Shown here: positions 47,801 to 59,600 of the stretch, piece after piece
Layout: every line of letters starts with the position of its first letter
Numbering within the stretch: position 1 is the stretch's first letter
NCBI GenBank assembly: GCA_018873245.2
Contig: JAEMBT020000009.1
Coordinates: 16,735,794 to 16,799,793, forward strand
DNA from: Archegozetes longisetosus
Lineage: Eukaryota > Arthropoda > Arachnida > Sarcoptiformes > Trhypochthoniidae
Direction: 5' to 3'
DNA length: 64,000 nucleotides
Notes under the pieces: model-generated
Told to the model about the DNA's origin: nothing
Database searches by the model: none
What the model saw: the letters and a program-made list of their open reading frames with translations, nothing else
Program-made: the position numbers and the translations under genes

Positions 47801-48984
47801 CACTTCTTATCAGATGAGATCAAAGATAATCAATAATTAACAAGAATCAAGTCAATCTTGTGTATAAGTGAAGATTTTTTGAGTTAGTTCTACTTTAACT
47901 ATCAAGAGTTTGAATCCAGTCGTTTTTCATTTAGGATTTAATTACAAAAATAAGTGTCAGACAAACCATGTAGAGCGTGAATATGATTCATCATACAATT
48001 TACTCAAGATATCTTACTGAAACTGAAGTATGAACTCATGTTCTATACTGATCATAATCAGCTTTAAGAGTGTTTTACGAATTCTTCATAACATTTGAGG
48101 AGAAAAGTCTTAATTTTTCATTAAATTTTAGAGCAAATAAAACTTGATATAAAGCTCAAAAGAAAGTCAGGAATTTCCGGAATTAGTTTAAGGACTGTCA
48201 TAAAACTTATTAAAAATGATCAAGTACAGTTTTTTCACACAATCTTGAATGCATTTGAGACATATATCTCTGTAGAGAATTATTTCGCATAAAATAGAAA
48301 GTGCAAGTTTGAGTTAATATCTAAATTTAAAGTTAGAACTCATCTATCAATCTGTTGAATCTCTAAATAAACTTAGTAAAAACAAGTTAATAATTCAATA
48401 GTGCATTCAATTAAGAGTTAAAATACACTTCAACTGAAAAGTCGTTAATTTAGCTTAACTAACAAGATAAGATTCACTTTTAAAAAAGCAGTTATAAATG
48501 GTTAAACTTTAATAAGCTGTTTTCATATTTAATACATAATATTTCCGAGATTATTAAAGAGCTGTAGCCAAGTATTGAATCTTGCATAAAGGATCAGAAG
48601 CTTATAACGTTTCGGTTAACTCATCAGATTTGTCCGATGTAAACAATAATAGATCGAAAAAATTGACTGAACATGTGTGGAAATTTTGAGCCATAAATAG
48701 ATATTGGATCCGAGCTAGAGAGCACTGGTTAGATCTGATAACTAATAATCTAAGAGTTGAGATACCGGCAAATGACCCTTATAAGTACGAAAATAACTGA
48801 TGGAATACAACTAATCAATAAGAAGTAAATGCGTTAACCGATATTACGAGTCATTCTCTTGAGCTGAATATGATTCAAATTAGACCATCTGTCGATTACA
48901 AATGTCAGTAAAGCATTAAATCTCTAACTATCATATCCAATACAGAATGATATACAATATTGAATGTTTGGCGCAAACACTAAA
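44867..48984. other. Intergenic stretch, nothing firmly supported
   Basis: The complementary frame 45615-45800 (61 codons) is charged and helix-like but unassignable. Around 48561-48800 one + strand frame is coding-like between stops (for example AREHWLDLITNNLRVEIPA), but it is too short and broken to call. GGGATGCCACCTGTCC at about 46418 resembles a hAT tip, but no partner was found. Confidence 0.35.
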
Positions 48985-49047
48985 CTTATAGTTTGGTGTA
49001 ATATTCTTATAGTTTGGCGGAATGTTCTTATAGTTTGGCGGAATATT
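48985..49047 (+). repeat. 21-bp tandem repeat, three copies
   Basis: CTTATAGTTTGG(T/C)G(T/G)AAT(A/G)TT is present at 48985, 49006 and 49027, with three variable positions. Confidence 0.9.
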
Positions 49048-49208
49048 CTTTTAGGACCTAAACAGTAAAAGTCAATTCGTTTGTAAATTTAATTTATTAC
49101 TGTTGAAGGAAACAATTATCTTAACAAATACGTGACCTCTTTTATCAAATAAATATAATTAGACTTGACATTCAAGTGCTGTTATCTAAGAAAAATCATA
49201 TTAACTCT

Positions 49209-49297
49209 TACAATTCTGTGAGATTCTGTACAATTCTGTGCGGTTCTGTATAATTTTGTGAGGTTCTATACAATTCTGTGAGATTATGTATAATTCT
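49209..49297 (+). repeat. 20-bp tandem repeat, about 4.4 copies
   Basis: Units based on TACAATTCTGTGAGATTCTG start at 49209, 49229, 49249 and 49269, with a partial copy after. Divergence is a few bases per unit. Confidence 0.9.
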
Positions 49298-50178
49298 TAT
49301 TTGAACTTTATAGAATTAAACTAAGTTTGAAATTATATTTACTTTGAAATTCATTCCTTTTCTAATTAAATTAATTTGAAAACTTTTCTCACTTAAATAG
49401 ATTAGCGATAAAGCATAATGACTATCAGCTGTTATTATTTCACATCAAACTTGAGCTAAATGTCCAAAAGCAATTTGAAATAGAATTTCGACATATGAAT
49501 GTTATCTAGAAAGCAATTTTTCCTGAAGCTCTGAATCTCTAAATCTCTATTAGTCTTTACCTAAAACAAGAGGCATGAGGAAAATTATTTTGATGAGTAG
49601 AAGCGAATCTTTTACTTTGGTCAAATTGGATTTTCCACTTTGTTGTAAACTTAGTTTTCGGTTGTGTTCAATGCGTATTATTTCACTGTTATGGAGTCTG
49701 TTTCTAAATTTACCTATTTATCAGAAAAGTTTGTGTTGAATACAAATATTTAAAACATGTATTAATGTATTGGACAACAATAGTCTAGTAGTTTTGAAGC
49801 TTAAGTGTTGAAAACATTAAATGTAGAGTGAAAAATATACTGTACTATCTTTAGTATATCTATAGCATAATGCTTGTGCATTTAGTATAGAAAATGTTGA
49901 AAATTGAATAAGCTTTATTGTCTTGCTGATAGAATTCACAAATATTTTCGATGTCAGCAACGCGTCTTCAAAATATTGTGAATAATGTAACAGTTTAACT
50001 TTAATCTTTTCTCTATAGAACTAAGGTTACTTTTATTGAAAAATAAACAATACAATTTCGAAACTCATATTCATCAACTGAACAGCTAAGCCAAATCTTT
50101 TTCCTCCTTGACAAATATCTTCTCAGACTTATACCTATTTTGGTTATGTATGGGTTTTTTACTTTTACCCTTCATCAC
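49298..50178. other. Intergenic stretch, nothing supported
   Basis: A+T-rich sequence without gene, RNA or repeat signals that I can defend. Confidence 0.4.
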
Positions 50179-50606
50179 AACTGTGGGGTAAAATGTTCCC
50201 AAGCCTGACTTTAAAAATCTTTCTAAAATCAGTAGAATGATGTCATTTCTTGAAAATTTAGCTATTCCCCAGTCATATATCTGACTTTGAATGACAAAAA
50301 TCCCGATTAATTTAGACTTATAACTTTATTTCTAAAAAATTTTTTCTGGCAACATGTCTCTATAAAGACAGAAATTTCCCCCAACATCGCAGTGCTTCGT
50401 GTTTACCATATGTGTCGCAGCGTTATAATGTCGCTACTAGCAATTTGAACCGCTGATGACGCTGTAGCAGATAATAACTAGAAATTAATTAATTAGTCAA
50501 TTAAAACTTCAAAAGCAAGGGCTAACCTTGATTCTGACAGCATTCGGTCTAACCTGGAACAGATATAAGGCATGGAAAACGTGGGGTAACATAATGCCTC
50601 ACAGTT
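50179..50606. mobile_element. Possible 428-bp terminal-inverted-repeat element
   Basis: The left end AACTGTGGGGTAAAATGTTC and the complement of the right end, AACTGTGAGGCATTATGTTA, are similar but imperfect. The interval is noticeably less A+T-rich than its flanks. TTAA follows the right end but not the left, so no target duplication is established and the superfamily is open. It contains no coding frame. Confidence 0.45.
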
Positions 50607-50844
50607 AATTTTACGTTTTCGGAAGTTGTTACGAAGGGTTAATATGCGTTTGATTCCTTGGAAAAGTCACAAATTGCCAGTTTCGCAGCAAGCACTATAT
50701 ATTATTAAATGTTTTCATTCTTATTATTTAAGTGGAGAACCTCTAGCTTTATCTCTAAGGTATTGCAAATGATGCTAATAATACTAAACGCATTCAATTA
50801 CTTAAATTTCCTTATGACATTCTCAGATAAACGTTCGTATAGAG

Positions 50845-51044
50845 CAGCGGTTCCCAAACATTTTCTCTCGGACTACCTGAACGTCTATAGTGTCTAATTT
50901 ACGTGTTTTAAAGTCCTAAATATGTTCGTTAAAAAATACGTCTCTGGGACCCACTTCTAGTAGTTTTTTAAAATAATCCTGCGGACCATAAGAAAAATTT
51001 CGCGATCCTCTTGTGGGTCGCGACTCACCATTCGGGAACCCCTG
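50845..51044. mobile_element. 200-bp hAT-type MITE
   Basis: It begins CAGCGGTTCCCAAACATTTT and ends ATTCGGGAACCCCTG, with GTGGGTCGCGACTCACC near the right end. These are the hallmark ends of the widespread hAT MITEs that start CAG-GGTTCCCAAA. The flanking octamers (GTATAGAG at 50837, GAATAGGG at 51045) agree at 6 of 8 positions, consistent with a decayed 8-bp duplication. An open frame that runs into it (50709-50897) is incidental. Confidence 0.82.
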
Positions 51045-51052
51045 GAATAGGG

Positions 51053-54000
51053 AAACGAGAGCTAAGAATTATAATAATATTTATCGCGCATTCTCTCTCT
51101 ATCCTCTATAGAGTTGGTCTTTTCAAAGCTTATATTTGGGATATATTCTAACCAAACAGTCTTTCAAAGCTTTGACTGGGAGACTAAATATCAAATTGCT
51201 GCATATTGAAGTATATTTTATTATCAGTGATAAGTATTTAAAGTATTTTGTGAAGTATTTTTGACAGAGAATATTTTTCCATATAATTGGTTTTGACTTG
51301 TGAAACCGAAAAACTTATTTCATTTCCTCATTAGATTCTAAAAATATTTTTCTAAAAGTGTCTGACTTTCGAAACTTTTTCGAAATAATTTCAAACTTAT
51401 TTTGATTGCAATACTATATCGATAGTAAATATCAACTGCACTGTGAAAGTTTGAGAGTACCACAGAATTTTTATTTTGGATAAACTACGCCAGACCTTAA
51501 GGTATGTTTTTGGAGAATAGATTCATATTTTCCTTAACAGGACTATTGTTTAATCAGAGATATTGAAGTTATTGAATTTATGAATTAAGCAAATTTCTAA
51601 ACTTCGTTCAAATAACTTGAAATCAATAAAAATCAAGTAAAAAGATATTCTTAATAGAAAATATTGACTTATTTTTAGCAAAATTCTGACACTATTTCAT
51701 TCAAATCAGAAATTGTAGCCCTACTTATACAGAGAGCTGATGTTATGACGGTTCCTTAGATGATTAAAGCAAAATTGGTTTCAGACATAAAAGTTATAGA
51801 ATACATATTAAATTATTTGCATGAGTTACTAGACAGACGAAGTACTACAGTATGCAATATTTCTTAAAGCGATAGAATACTATTCATTCCATATTATGTA
51901 AGAGAAAGTTGTATTCGTTCAACTCTACTCAACTTACTCAGATAATCTACCTCCGTACATGTATATATACATAATTTTTGCCAAATTTTGATGATAAACT
52001 TCTTATATTCTGTGTTTATTAGCTTGTAAACTGCAAATATTTTGCTTGTTTTTATTGCCAACGATGAACAAGTGTCATGTTGCTTACTATCAGCGATAAG
52101 CGAATGAATTATCTTGAGTTTAGGCTTGAGAAAATTTCATGATTAACTGAAAGTCAGTATAACAATTTTATCTGATCAATTAATTTAGTTTTATAAAAAC
52201 TTTTCTAAATTTAATAAATTATGTTTATTAAAGCCAAACTGCATATTAGAGAAAAGTTAAAACTATTTTCATTTATAAAATTTAAATATAGAGTATGCAC
52301 GCATTACGTCTTCAATAAAAACATCTCTAAAGTCTATTACACTTTGTAGTTATAATACCACCTACTCTAGAGAGAATTTACACAGTCTGAGTACTATTAG
52401 CTGTAGTATTAAATAAATTGAGCATACTAAACGCTCAGCACTACGAGAGCGAGTTTGAGTCTCAGCTTGTTAATTTTGATCAGTCTGAGAGTGAGTGTCG
52501 AATGTGTCTGAATGTCTCCACTATTATTGTGATAGCTAAAATAATTTAGTAGTATATTTCACAATAAATATAAAGAATAAAATTTCAAAGATTAAAATAG
52601 AATTCGTGACAAACATATATGATTAATAACATTTTTAAATAGTTATACAATAATAAACTATAACATTAAACATCATTAGACGTTAAATATACTTCCACAT
52701 ATGCACTGAAAGTCAAAAATATTTGTTATAATTAGAGATGCGAATTCTATGCAATACATATATTTTTCTCATCTCCAAAATTATGTAAATATGAAAATCT
52801 ATGTGAATTATTAAATAAGCTTATTATAGTTTTAATTTACATATAAATCATATTTTGGTATTTTTACTTGAAACTTTCTTTAAGCCTCACGTTCTCAGTC
52901 AACTGCAATTTCGAAATGTTGCGGTTGTCCTCAAAAGTGTTTATGCTGAATATACACTTTCATATAATATAGTCTCAGAGTTTTGTCAATTCTATTACTA
53001 TTAGACTTTTTCCGTCAAATTCGAAACCTTTTCCTTAGAGTATATCAAATATATTGAAATGGCATCAAATATTCTCTTTTAACACATTGAATATGCAGTT
53101 TCTTACTCTATGCAACTGTTGATTATCGAAATATCAACTTATAGCTAGCTATAGAAAAAGCCTCTACACCAAGTTTGACGCAATTTAAAAGTGCATATCA
53201 ATGTGGATATTTCAATATATTTAGTGCTTATTTCGCAATAATAAAGGCATAGAATGAATGAATAAAAGCATATTTTTCATAACCGAAATGATCATATATT
53301 TATGAGAAAAGTAAAGTTTATAGACATAATGTAATAGCTTAATGTCTTTCTAATGTTATTATTTAGTTAAAATGTTCTAATATAACATAAAATAGTGTCA
53401 GAGCTAAGTAAAAATAGAATTTCCTATAATTCTTAGCTACTGTAAATGTTTAGCTTACATCTTCAATTCTCACTACATTATACAAATTTTATTAGAAATA
53501 AAGTTTAAACCAATTTGTATCAAGCTAAATAAGGTGTAACTCAAACGTGAAATATTAGTTTACAAGTTAAATTAAGTGCATCGTAGGGATTTACATAGAG
53601 TAATATTTAACCTCATCTAAATTAAATGTACTCTTTCAAGTCATCCCAAATGACTTTGAGCACTGAAGTAAAGGATTATGAGATTTTCTTGAATCTAATA
53701 AAAAATAAAACCAGACATGACTTCAGGCATGTTGCTGAAAAAAAATTTTGTAATTATGCATTTGAATTTGCATATATATATCGAACCGCATGGAGCTTAC
53801 ACGTTTAAAGTGCGTACTGTTCAAAGTATCTAGAGAAAATTATGAATATCTATATAAAGAATTCACACTAGCGTTTGTCGCCCACATTTCGAAAAATTAT
53901 GAAGAATATATAAACTTGAATTAAGCTAGTAGCTAGCAGGTGGCTTCTCTACGGGAGAGTGGATTGTGGCTCAGGTTAGGATTTTCGATCACCACTAACT

Positions 54001-56246
54001 AATTTGACAATGATCTTCATGTATTTCTTAGTGAAATTTGGAAATACACTTCAAAATTATGACTTAATGTCCTTAATAAAATGTGAAAATGGGATTTTGA
54101 TGTCTCAGTTTTCTTCAGTAATTTTATGAATTGGGTGACTTCTTTGGCTAATCTTGGATAAATTTTTCTGAGATAAGAATCTAAAAGGATTACCTTACTA
54201 GTACAATCAGTTTCCCGCTTTGACTTTCAGATTTTCTGCTGGATTATGTGCTGTTTTGTCAAATTTCATTTTACTGAATTGCACTTATCCGAATTTCATT
54301 TCCCCGAATCTATAAACAAGTGAAATTATCTATAAGTTTTTTCGTATCGGGAAATATAAATTATGTGTTTCGTGAAATCAAATTTTGATTCTACAGCAGC
54401 GGCAACTTAATGCGAAAAAAACTACCCAATATTTTTCAAACATTCAAAAATCTAAGTCTTTACAAAAAATAAAATTTATCTGTTGTTTAAAGATGCAAAG
54501 ATAAACTAACTTAAAAATACTATAAATAATAATCATCTAATTTAAGCTTCAAGCATAAGATATTTTGTTGAAAAATTGAGTTCTCTCCTACTTAGCCTGA
54601 TTTACTGGCTACTGCACTGTTGTGTAGTGCAGTAAACGTGCTGCAACTCACTCACGATAAGCTAAGAACGCTGCCATCATTCCCTTAAAATCATGTTATT
54701 TATTTCATAAAAAAAAAACTGAATGCATCTCTCTGATGCTCTAGGATTATATAGCAATAGATCTAACGTTGTTTTTAATATTATTAATATTTTTGGCTAA
54801 CATATTGGTGTACAATAGCTATTAAAATTAGGTTAGTTTTTGTGGGAGGAAAAGTTTTATGGACAGGTACACTTGTATACAAATTGAGCGAGATGCAGTT
54901 CGGCGGAAAGAAATCGGGCGAATGGCAAATTATCTTTCTGTTGTTAGCTTACCTCCTGCCGTGAGCTTTGAACCCGTCAACGCCAGTATCTTGAAGTTTA
55001 GTCAATTAAATCATATGATAGATTGATTTCATGCAAGGATTCAGTCGAAGAAACAACTGATTTGATCAGAGAATTGAGTTGAATTGAACAAATTGTTCCA
55101 TACGTACAGCAGGCCAATCAGACAAATAAATCGATTCCGCAATATTCATTCAATAATCAAATAATAGATTTCGCAGTTTTCTCATAAATAACTAAAGAAG
55201 TCATGAAATATATTATCTCTAGAGTTATATAAGATGCAAACCAAATGAAGTTTGTTTTATTCATAAGAATCATCAATCTTTTAAATCAATAATCTCCTAA
55301 TGTGTGACAAGAATTTAAAACTAAGCAACAGTTAGAACTATGAAGGATTTAGGCAAAAGAGAATAGTAATAAGAATAAGCAAGTTAAAGTTAAACCTTTG
55401 ATTTCCGTCGCATTTGTTAGAAAAGGTACAAAATTGTTTATATTCAGAATTTGAATTGAACCTGGATAAGGTAGCTTATATCCAGAAATTAAGTTCAACC
55501 TAGAAGTCATTATGTTAATCAAAAAGTTTTCTCGTTAGTACATTGAATAAAAGACACTTGAGATAAGAAAACAATTACTCAACTCAACAAACTTTTCCAT
55601 TACTTCTAAATAAAACACTAAACGACAGTCAACTAATAGGACTTCATCGTTAATAAGGCTAACAATTAATGTTACTTTCATATAATGATAAATCAATTCT
55701 AATGAATGTTTCTAACAAACAAACTGAACGTTGTTTTTTGTTTTATTTTTTAATATAGAACAACAACAGTATTTGATAGACACAGCCTTGTAGTGATTTT
55801 AATATTGATAGAGATTATGCTAATCTTGTTATACAATCTCACATCTACTATAGTTATTTGAACTTATCTTAAACTTTGCAATTTAGTTCTTCAAAGAAAA
55901 CACACTTTATTTTATAACTACATTTTTCAAAAGCCTTTTGTCTTCAGATTATTCATCGTATATGATGACCTACGCTGAACAAGTATCTTCTGAATTCTGC
56001 ATCGATATTCAGAGTAATCGATGTGCACCAAAAGTTGACTTAGTAACTTATATTAAAAATTTGACTCATTTGCAATTCCTATAAAATGATGTTTTATAGA
56101 TCTACTAATTATCAAATGACTATCAATTAAGAAATATTAGTAATGGGATAATCTATGACTGATAACATTGTAATAACAATTCGTATATCATGCAGTTTTT
56201 TGGGTCACAATTTCTCTATTATTAACGAATACTCTTTATTTTCCAG
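51053..56246. other. Upstream flank of receptor gene B
   Basis: No coding exon is supported. The promoter and a likely non-coding first exon of gene B should lie here or further upstream. Features seen: an 8-bp stem TACTGCAC/GTGCAGTA at 54610-54634; a less A+T-rich patch at 54840-54995 with a perfect Pol III B-box word on the complementary strand (GTTCAAAGC at 54965-54973); and a short coding-like + strand frame at about 55023-55190. None is strong enough to name. Confidence 0.4.
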
Positions 56247-56257
56247 ATTATCACAAA

Positions 56258-56636
56258 ATGGATTTATATTCATTGAACACAACATATATTCAGTTTATTT
56301 TGAATTTCTCGGACATCGAGTCGGGAAACTTCAACTCAAACACAACCTCTGAGGCTAATGAAACAATTGGTATTTTATTGAGCAACGAACAAATATTTAC
56401 TCTAATATTACCGTATAGTATAATATTCTTGTTGGCAATCATTGGTAACGCATTGGTTATCATAACATTGGGTGCGAACCGACGAATGCGTTCGGTCACT
56501 AATATATTTCTTCTGAATTTGGCGGTCAGCGATTTACTTCTTGGAGTATTCTGTATGCCATTCACATTAGTTGGAGTTTTACTAAAGGAATTTATATTTG
56601 GTCCATTGATGTGCAGTTTAATTTCGTACTTACAGG
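56258..56636 (+). CDS. CCKLR: Gene B coding exon 1: divergent N-terminus, TM1, TM2, start of TM3
   Basis: It encodes residues 1-126 plus one base. The ATG at 56258 is the first in the frame after the acceptor at 56246. The donor GTTTGT at 56637 is the same as in gene A, after the same codon. An overlapping + frame (56155-56352) and a complementary frame (56290-56565) are shadows. Confidence 0.9.
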
Positions 56637-59600
56637 GTTTGTATGAATTGAAGTTTACTCTTATTTCAAGTCTCTATTGTATGAATTGAATGCACATGAG
56701 AATTTACTAACAAGAGAACTTACAAATGATACTAGAATGCAAAATTGTATTAGCACCAAGCTTATTAATGTTTTTGAAAAGATTCAAAATGAATGTAGAG
56801 AAGAGCGGCTTCTTTATGATGTTTCGCTCTTCTCTACCGGTGAATACTTCCAGAAGAATGCATTCTTTTTTGTAAGCCCGTCATGAGCTTCATCTAAACA
56901 GTATAGGCGACTAATAATTAACTAGAGCATCACATTTGGTCAAAGAGCCTCTGAAGTTCATGAAAAATAGCCTCGATCTAGTCTCGGAATTCTCTATTTT
57001 AGGTTAGCATAATAGCAAAATTTGTATTGTTCACTATATTACACAAGCTTTCACTTATATAGAACAAAATACAGATTCTTTCTTACACTCCACCGCTTTT
57101 AAAAATACGACATAATCTTTCAAATGGCAAACTTCATAATTATAACTATTGCACAATGTTGAAATATGTTATTTATATTTATTGTGAGCTTTACTCCCAT
57201 TATAAAAGTTTACTTATTCTTCTAATTCAATGAAAACTACCAATTAGAAAGCTTGAAATAACCAGTAATGTACTGTACAATATGAAATGCTCTGTATATA
57301 TCGCATACAACAATTATGTTAGAATCAAAAAATAATTTTCAATTTAGCTTCAAATTTACAACAAATTAACTTTGAATAAAAGCTGACTATTTCACAAATA
57401 GATTTTTGATAAAACGCAATTTAAGGCATTTACGTAAATCATAATTTACAGCTATTTATCAAATAATATTTTTTATACAGAGTCAATCACTCTTCTTCGT
57501 TAGTGGACAATAAATCATTAAAATTTTACAAAAGCACGAACTAATTATTGTGATCAAACTAGTAAGAATATCTCTCAATCGAGACTCAACACTTCAGATC
57601 AGATATTACAAAATCTCTAAAAGTACAGTATAACTAATTAATTCATGTGATGAGTGCAAAAAATAAGTGTTACACAACTATCTGATCAGATTAAATCTGC
57701 AGACAAAGTAGTCTTCCGTAAGTCTTGTCATTTAGATTAACACTGTTTGAGTTTTCAATTATCTCAAAAAATCAATTTGCTCAACTAAAAGTTGAGTAGT
57801 TTTCAGTAGTTTTCTATAATGATGGCCATGTTGCTATTTTAGATTCGACATTCTCCTTAATTACCTAAGTAATTGAATTTAAGTCATGCAAAAGAGCTCA
57901 CTGCTCATAATCGAGTATTCAAAGTGCTATATTTGTACGAGACAAGGGTTATAAAAATTCAAAAGATTTATTCACATACTGTCTCACTATTTATATACCA
58001 TACGAGTCAGGATTCATAAACAACAAATCATACATGATTTGAACAACAATAGATTGCAGACATTTTTTGCAAACATTATAGCAATAACTATTTCTATTAT
58101 TAAGATTTAATTGAAATAAAATAAATTTTAGATGAATACTAGATTTCTGACAAAAAGTTTTGAATTGTTCCAAGATTGATAAAAAGCTTTCGATTATAGC
58201 TTGATTGAGCAGAAATTGAGTTTTTATCATATTTTCGTGAAAACTAACAATTATCTTAGAAAATTAGCAAGATTATTTGACATTATTTGACTAAGTACTT
58301 TGACCTTCAACTATTTTTAAAAATCAAAATATCTGACGAGTGCGTCATATATTACCTTGTTGTAGTCTACAAACCCAGACAATTATTGATTAAATCTAAT
58401 ATTAGATCTAATACAAGATAGATATGGATGACTTCTCTATGTAGCCTTATTAGATTAAATGAGCGAACGCATTGTTAGATACTCTTCTTTAGAAGCGTAA
58501 TCTTTAATGATATGTGATATAACATTTAGAGTAAACTGATTAGCCTGCTTCAAATATCTTTTCATAAACAACATTTGATTTCAAAAAGCAATTAGTTGTC
58601 TTCATTTCAATCAATATATACAATAAAGTTCTCGTGCGTCTCAAATGATAAATAAAAGCTCGGTCTATAATGACTCACTATGTCAAGTTATACATGACAC
58701 GTGGAATCGAGTTAGTCTATTCGTCGTCGAAAAGTGGCTGTCCTGCAACTCAATAAACGATTATTGAACGAAAACTTGAACATCTGATAGTAGTTGGGTA
58801 TCGAATATCTACGGAAGTTATTTCTGCAATATGATCTGCTACTAACGAGATTTCTATTATTCATCTATGAAAGTATATAAAATAGCTCAATATTGTCCCT
58901 TGTACACCTACAATTATCTTTAATTAAGATCTAAGTTAAATGACCATTATGGCAACTTTCTCACTACTAGTGCGAAAGTATTAACAAGTAGTCCAAGTTT
59001 TCGCAAATACTTGTCTACAACAATCTTTTGAAACATTAAATTCTTTAAGAATTTGAGCTAACTCAAATGTGCAACATAGTAGATAAGAGACGAACTTCTT
59101 TGATGCAATGTAAAACTTCAGTCATTGTCTACAACACATTATATCTTATTTGATGTCAATCAAAATAGATTCAAGTTATTGCTATTAGATTTAAAGCTTT
59201 GATTTTAAAAACATAAAATCATATTTCAAAAGTTTTACTCAAAAATGCTTATAACTTATGTAAAACCAGTTTGAGTAATGTATTTGTTTAGAGATTTTGC
59301 TTCTGGTAAAGCATGTTCATTTGACTTTGTTTTGCTTTAAAAGCGAGACCATCACAAGTTAAGGTATTCATCACTATATAAATTGCTTGAAGCAACAGTT
59401 TTGCTTTCCTTATTCTCTTCATCTTTTCTTACAATGCGCTGTACGTAATCATGCTCTGATTTAACTCAAATCTTGCAATATTAAATATGAGTCAGCTGCG
59501 AAATTAAGCTCGACTCTATTAAATAAATCTTATATTGCCTGTGATCTGACATAAACTAGTTTTTATTGGACTTAATTTCTGGTCAGTAAATGATTATAAG

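Noticed and set aside
48561..48800. Broken coding-like frame
   Set aside because: Runs of about 36 codons between stops are common in any DNA. There is no domain signal and no supporting flank.
55023..55190. Coding-like + strand frame 1.1 kb upstream of gene B as an upstream exon
   Set aside because: An in-frame stop interrupts it, no splice sites frame it, and it shows no similarity to the receptor family.
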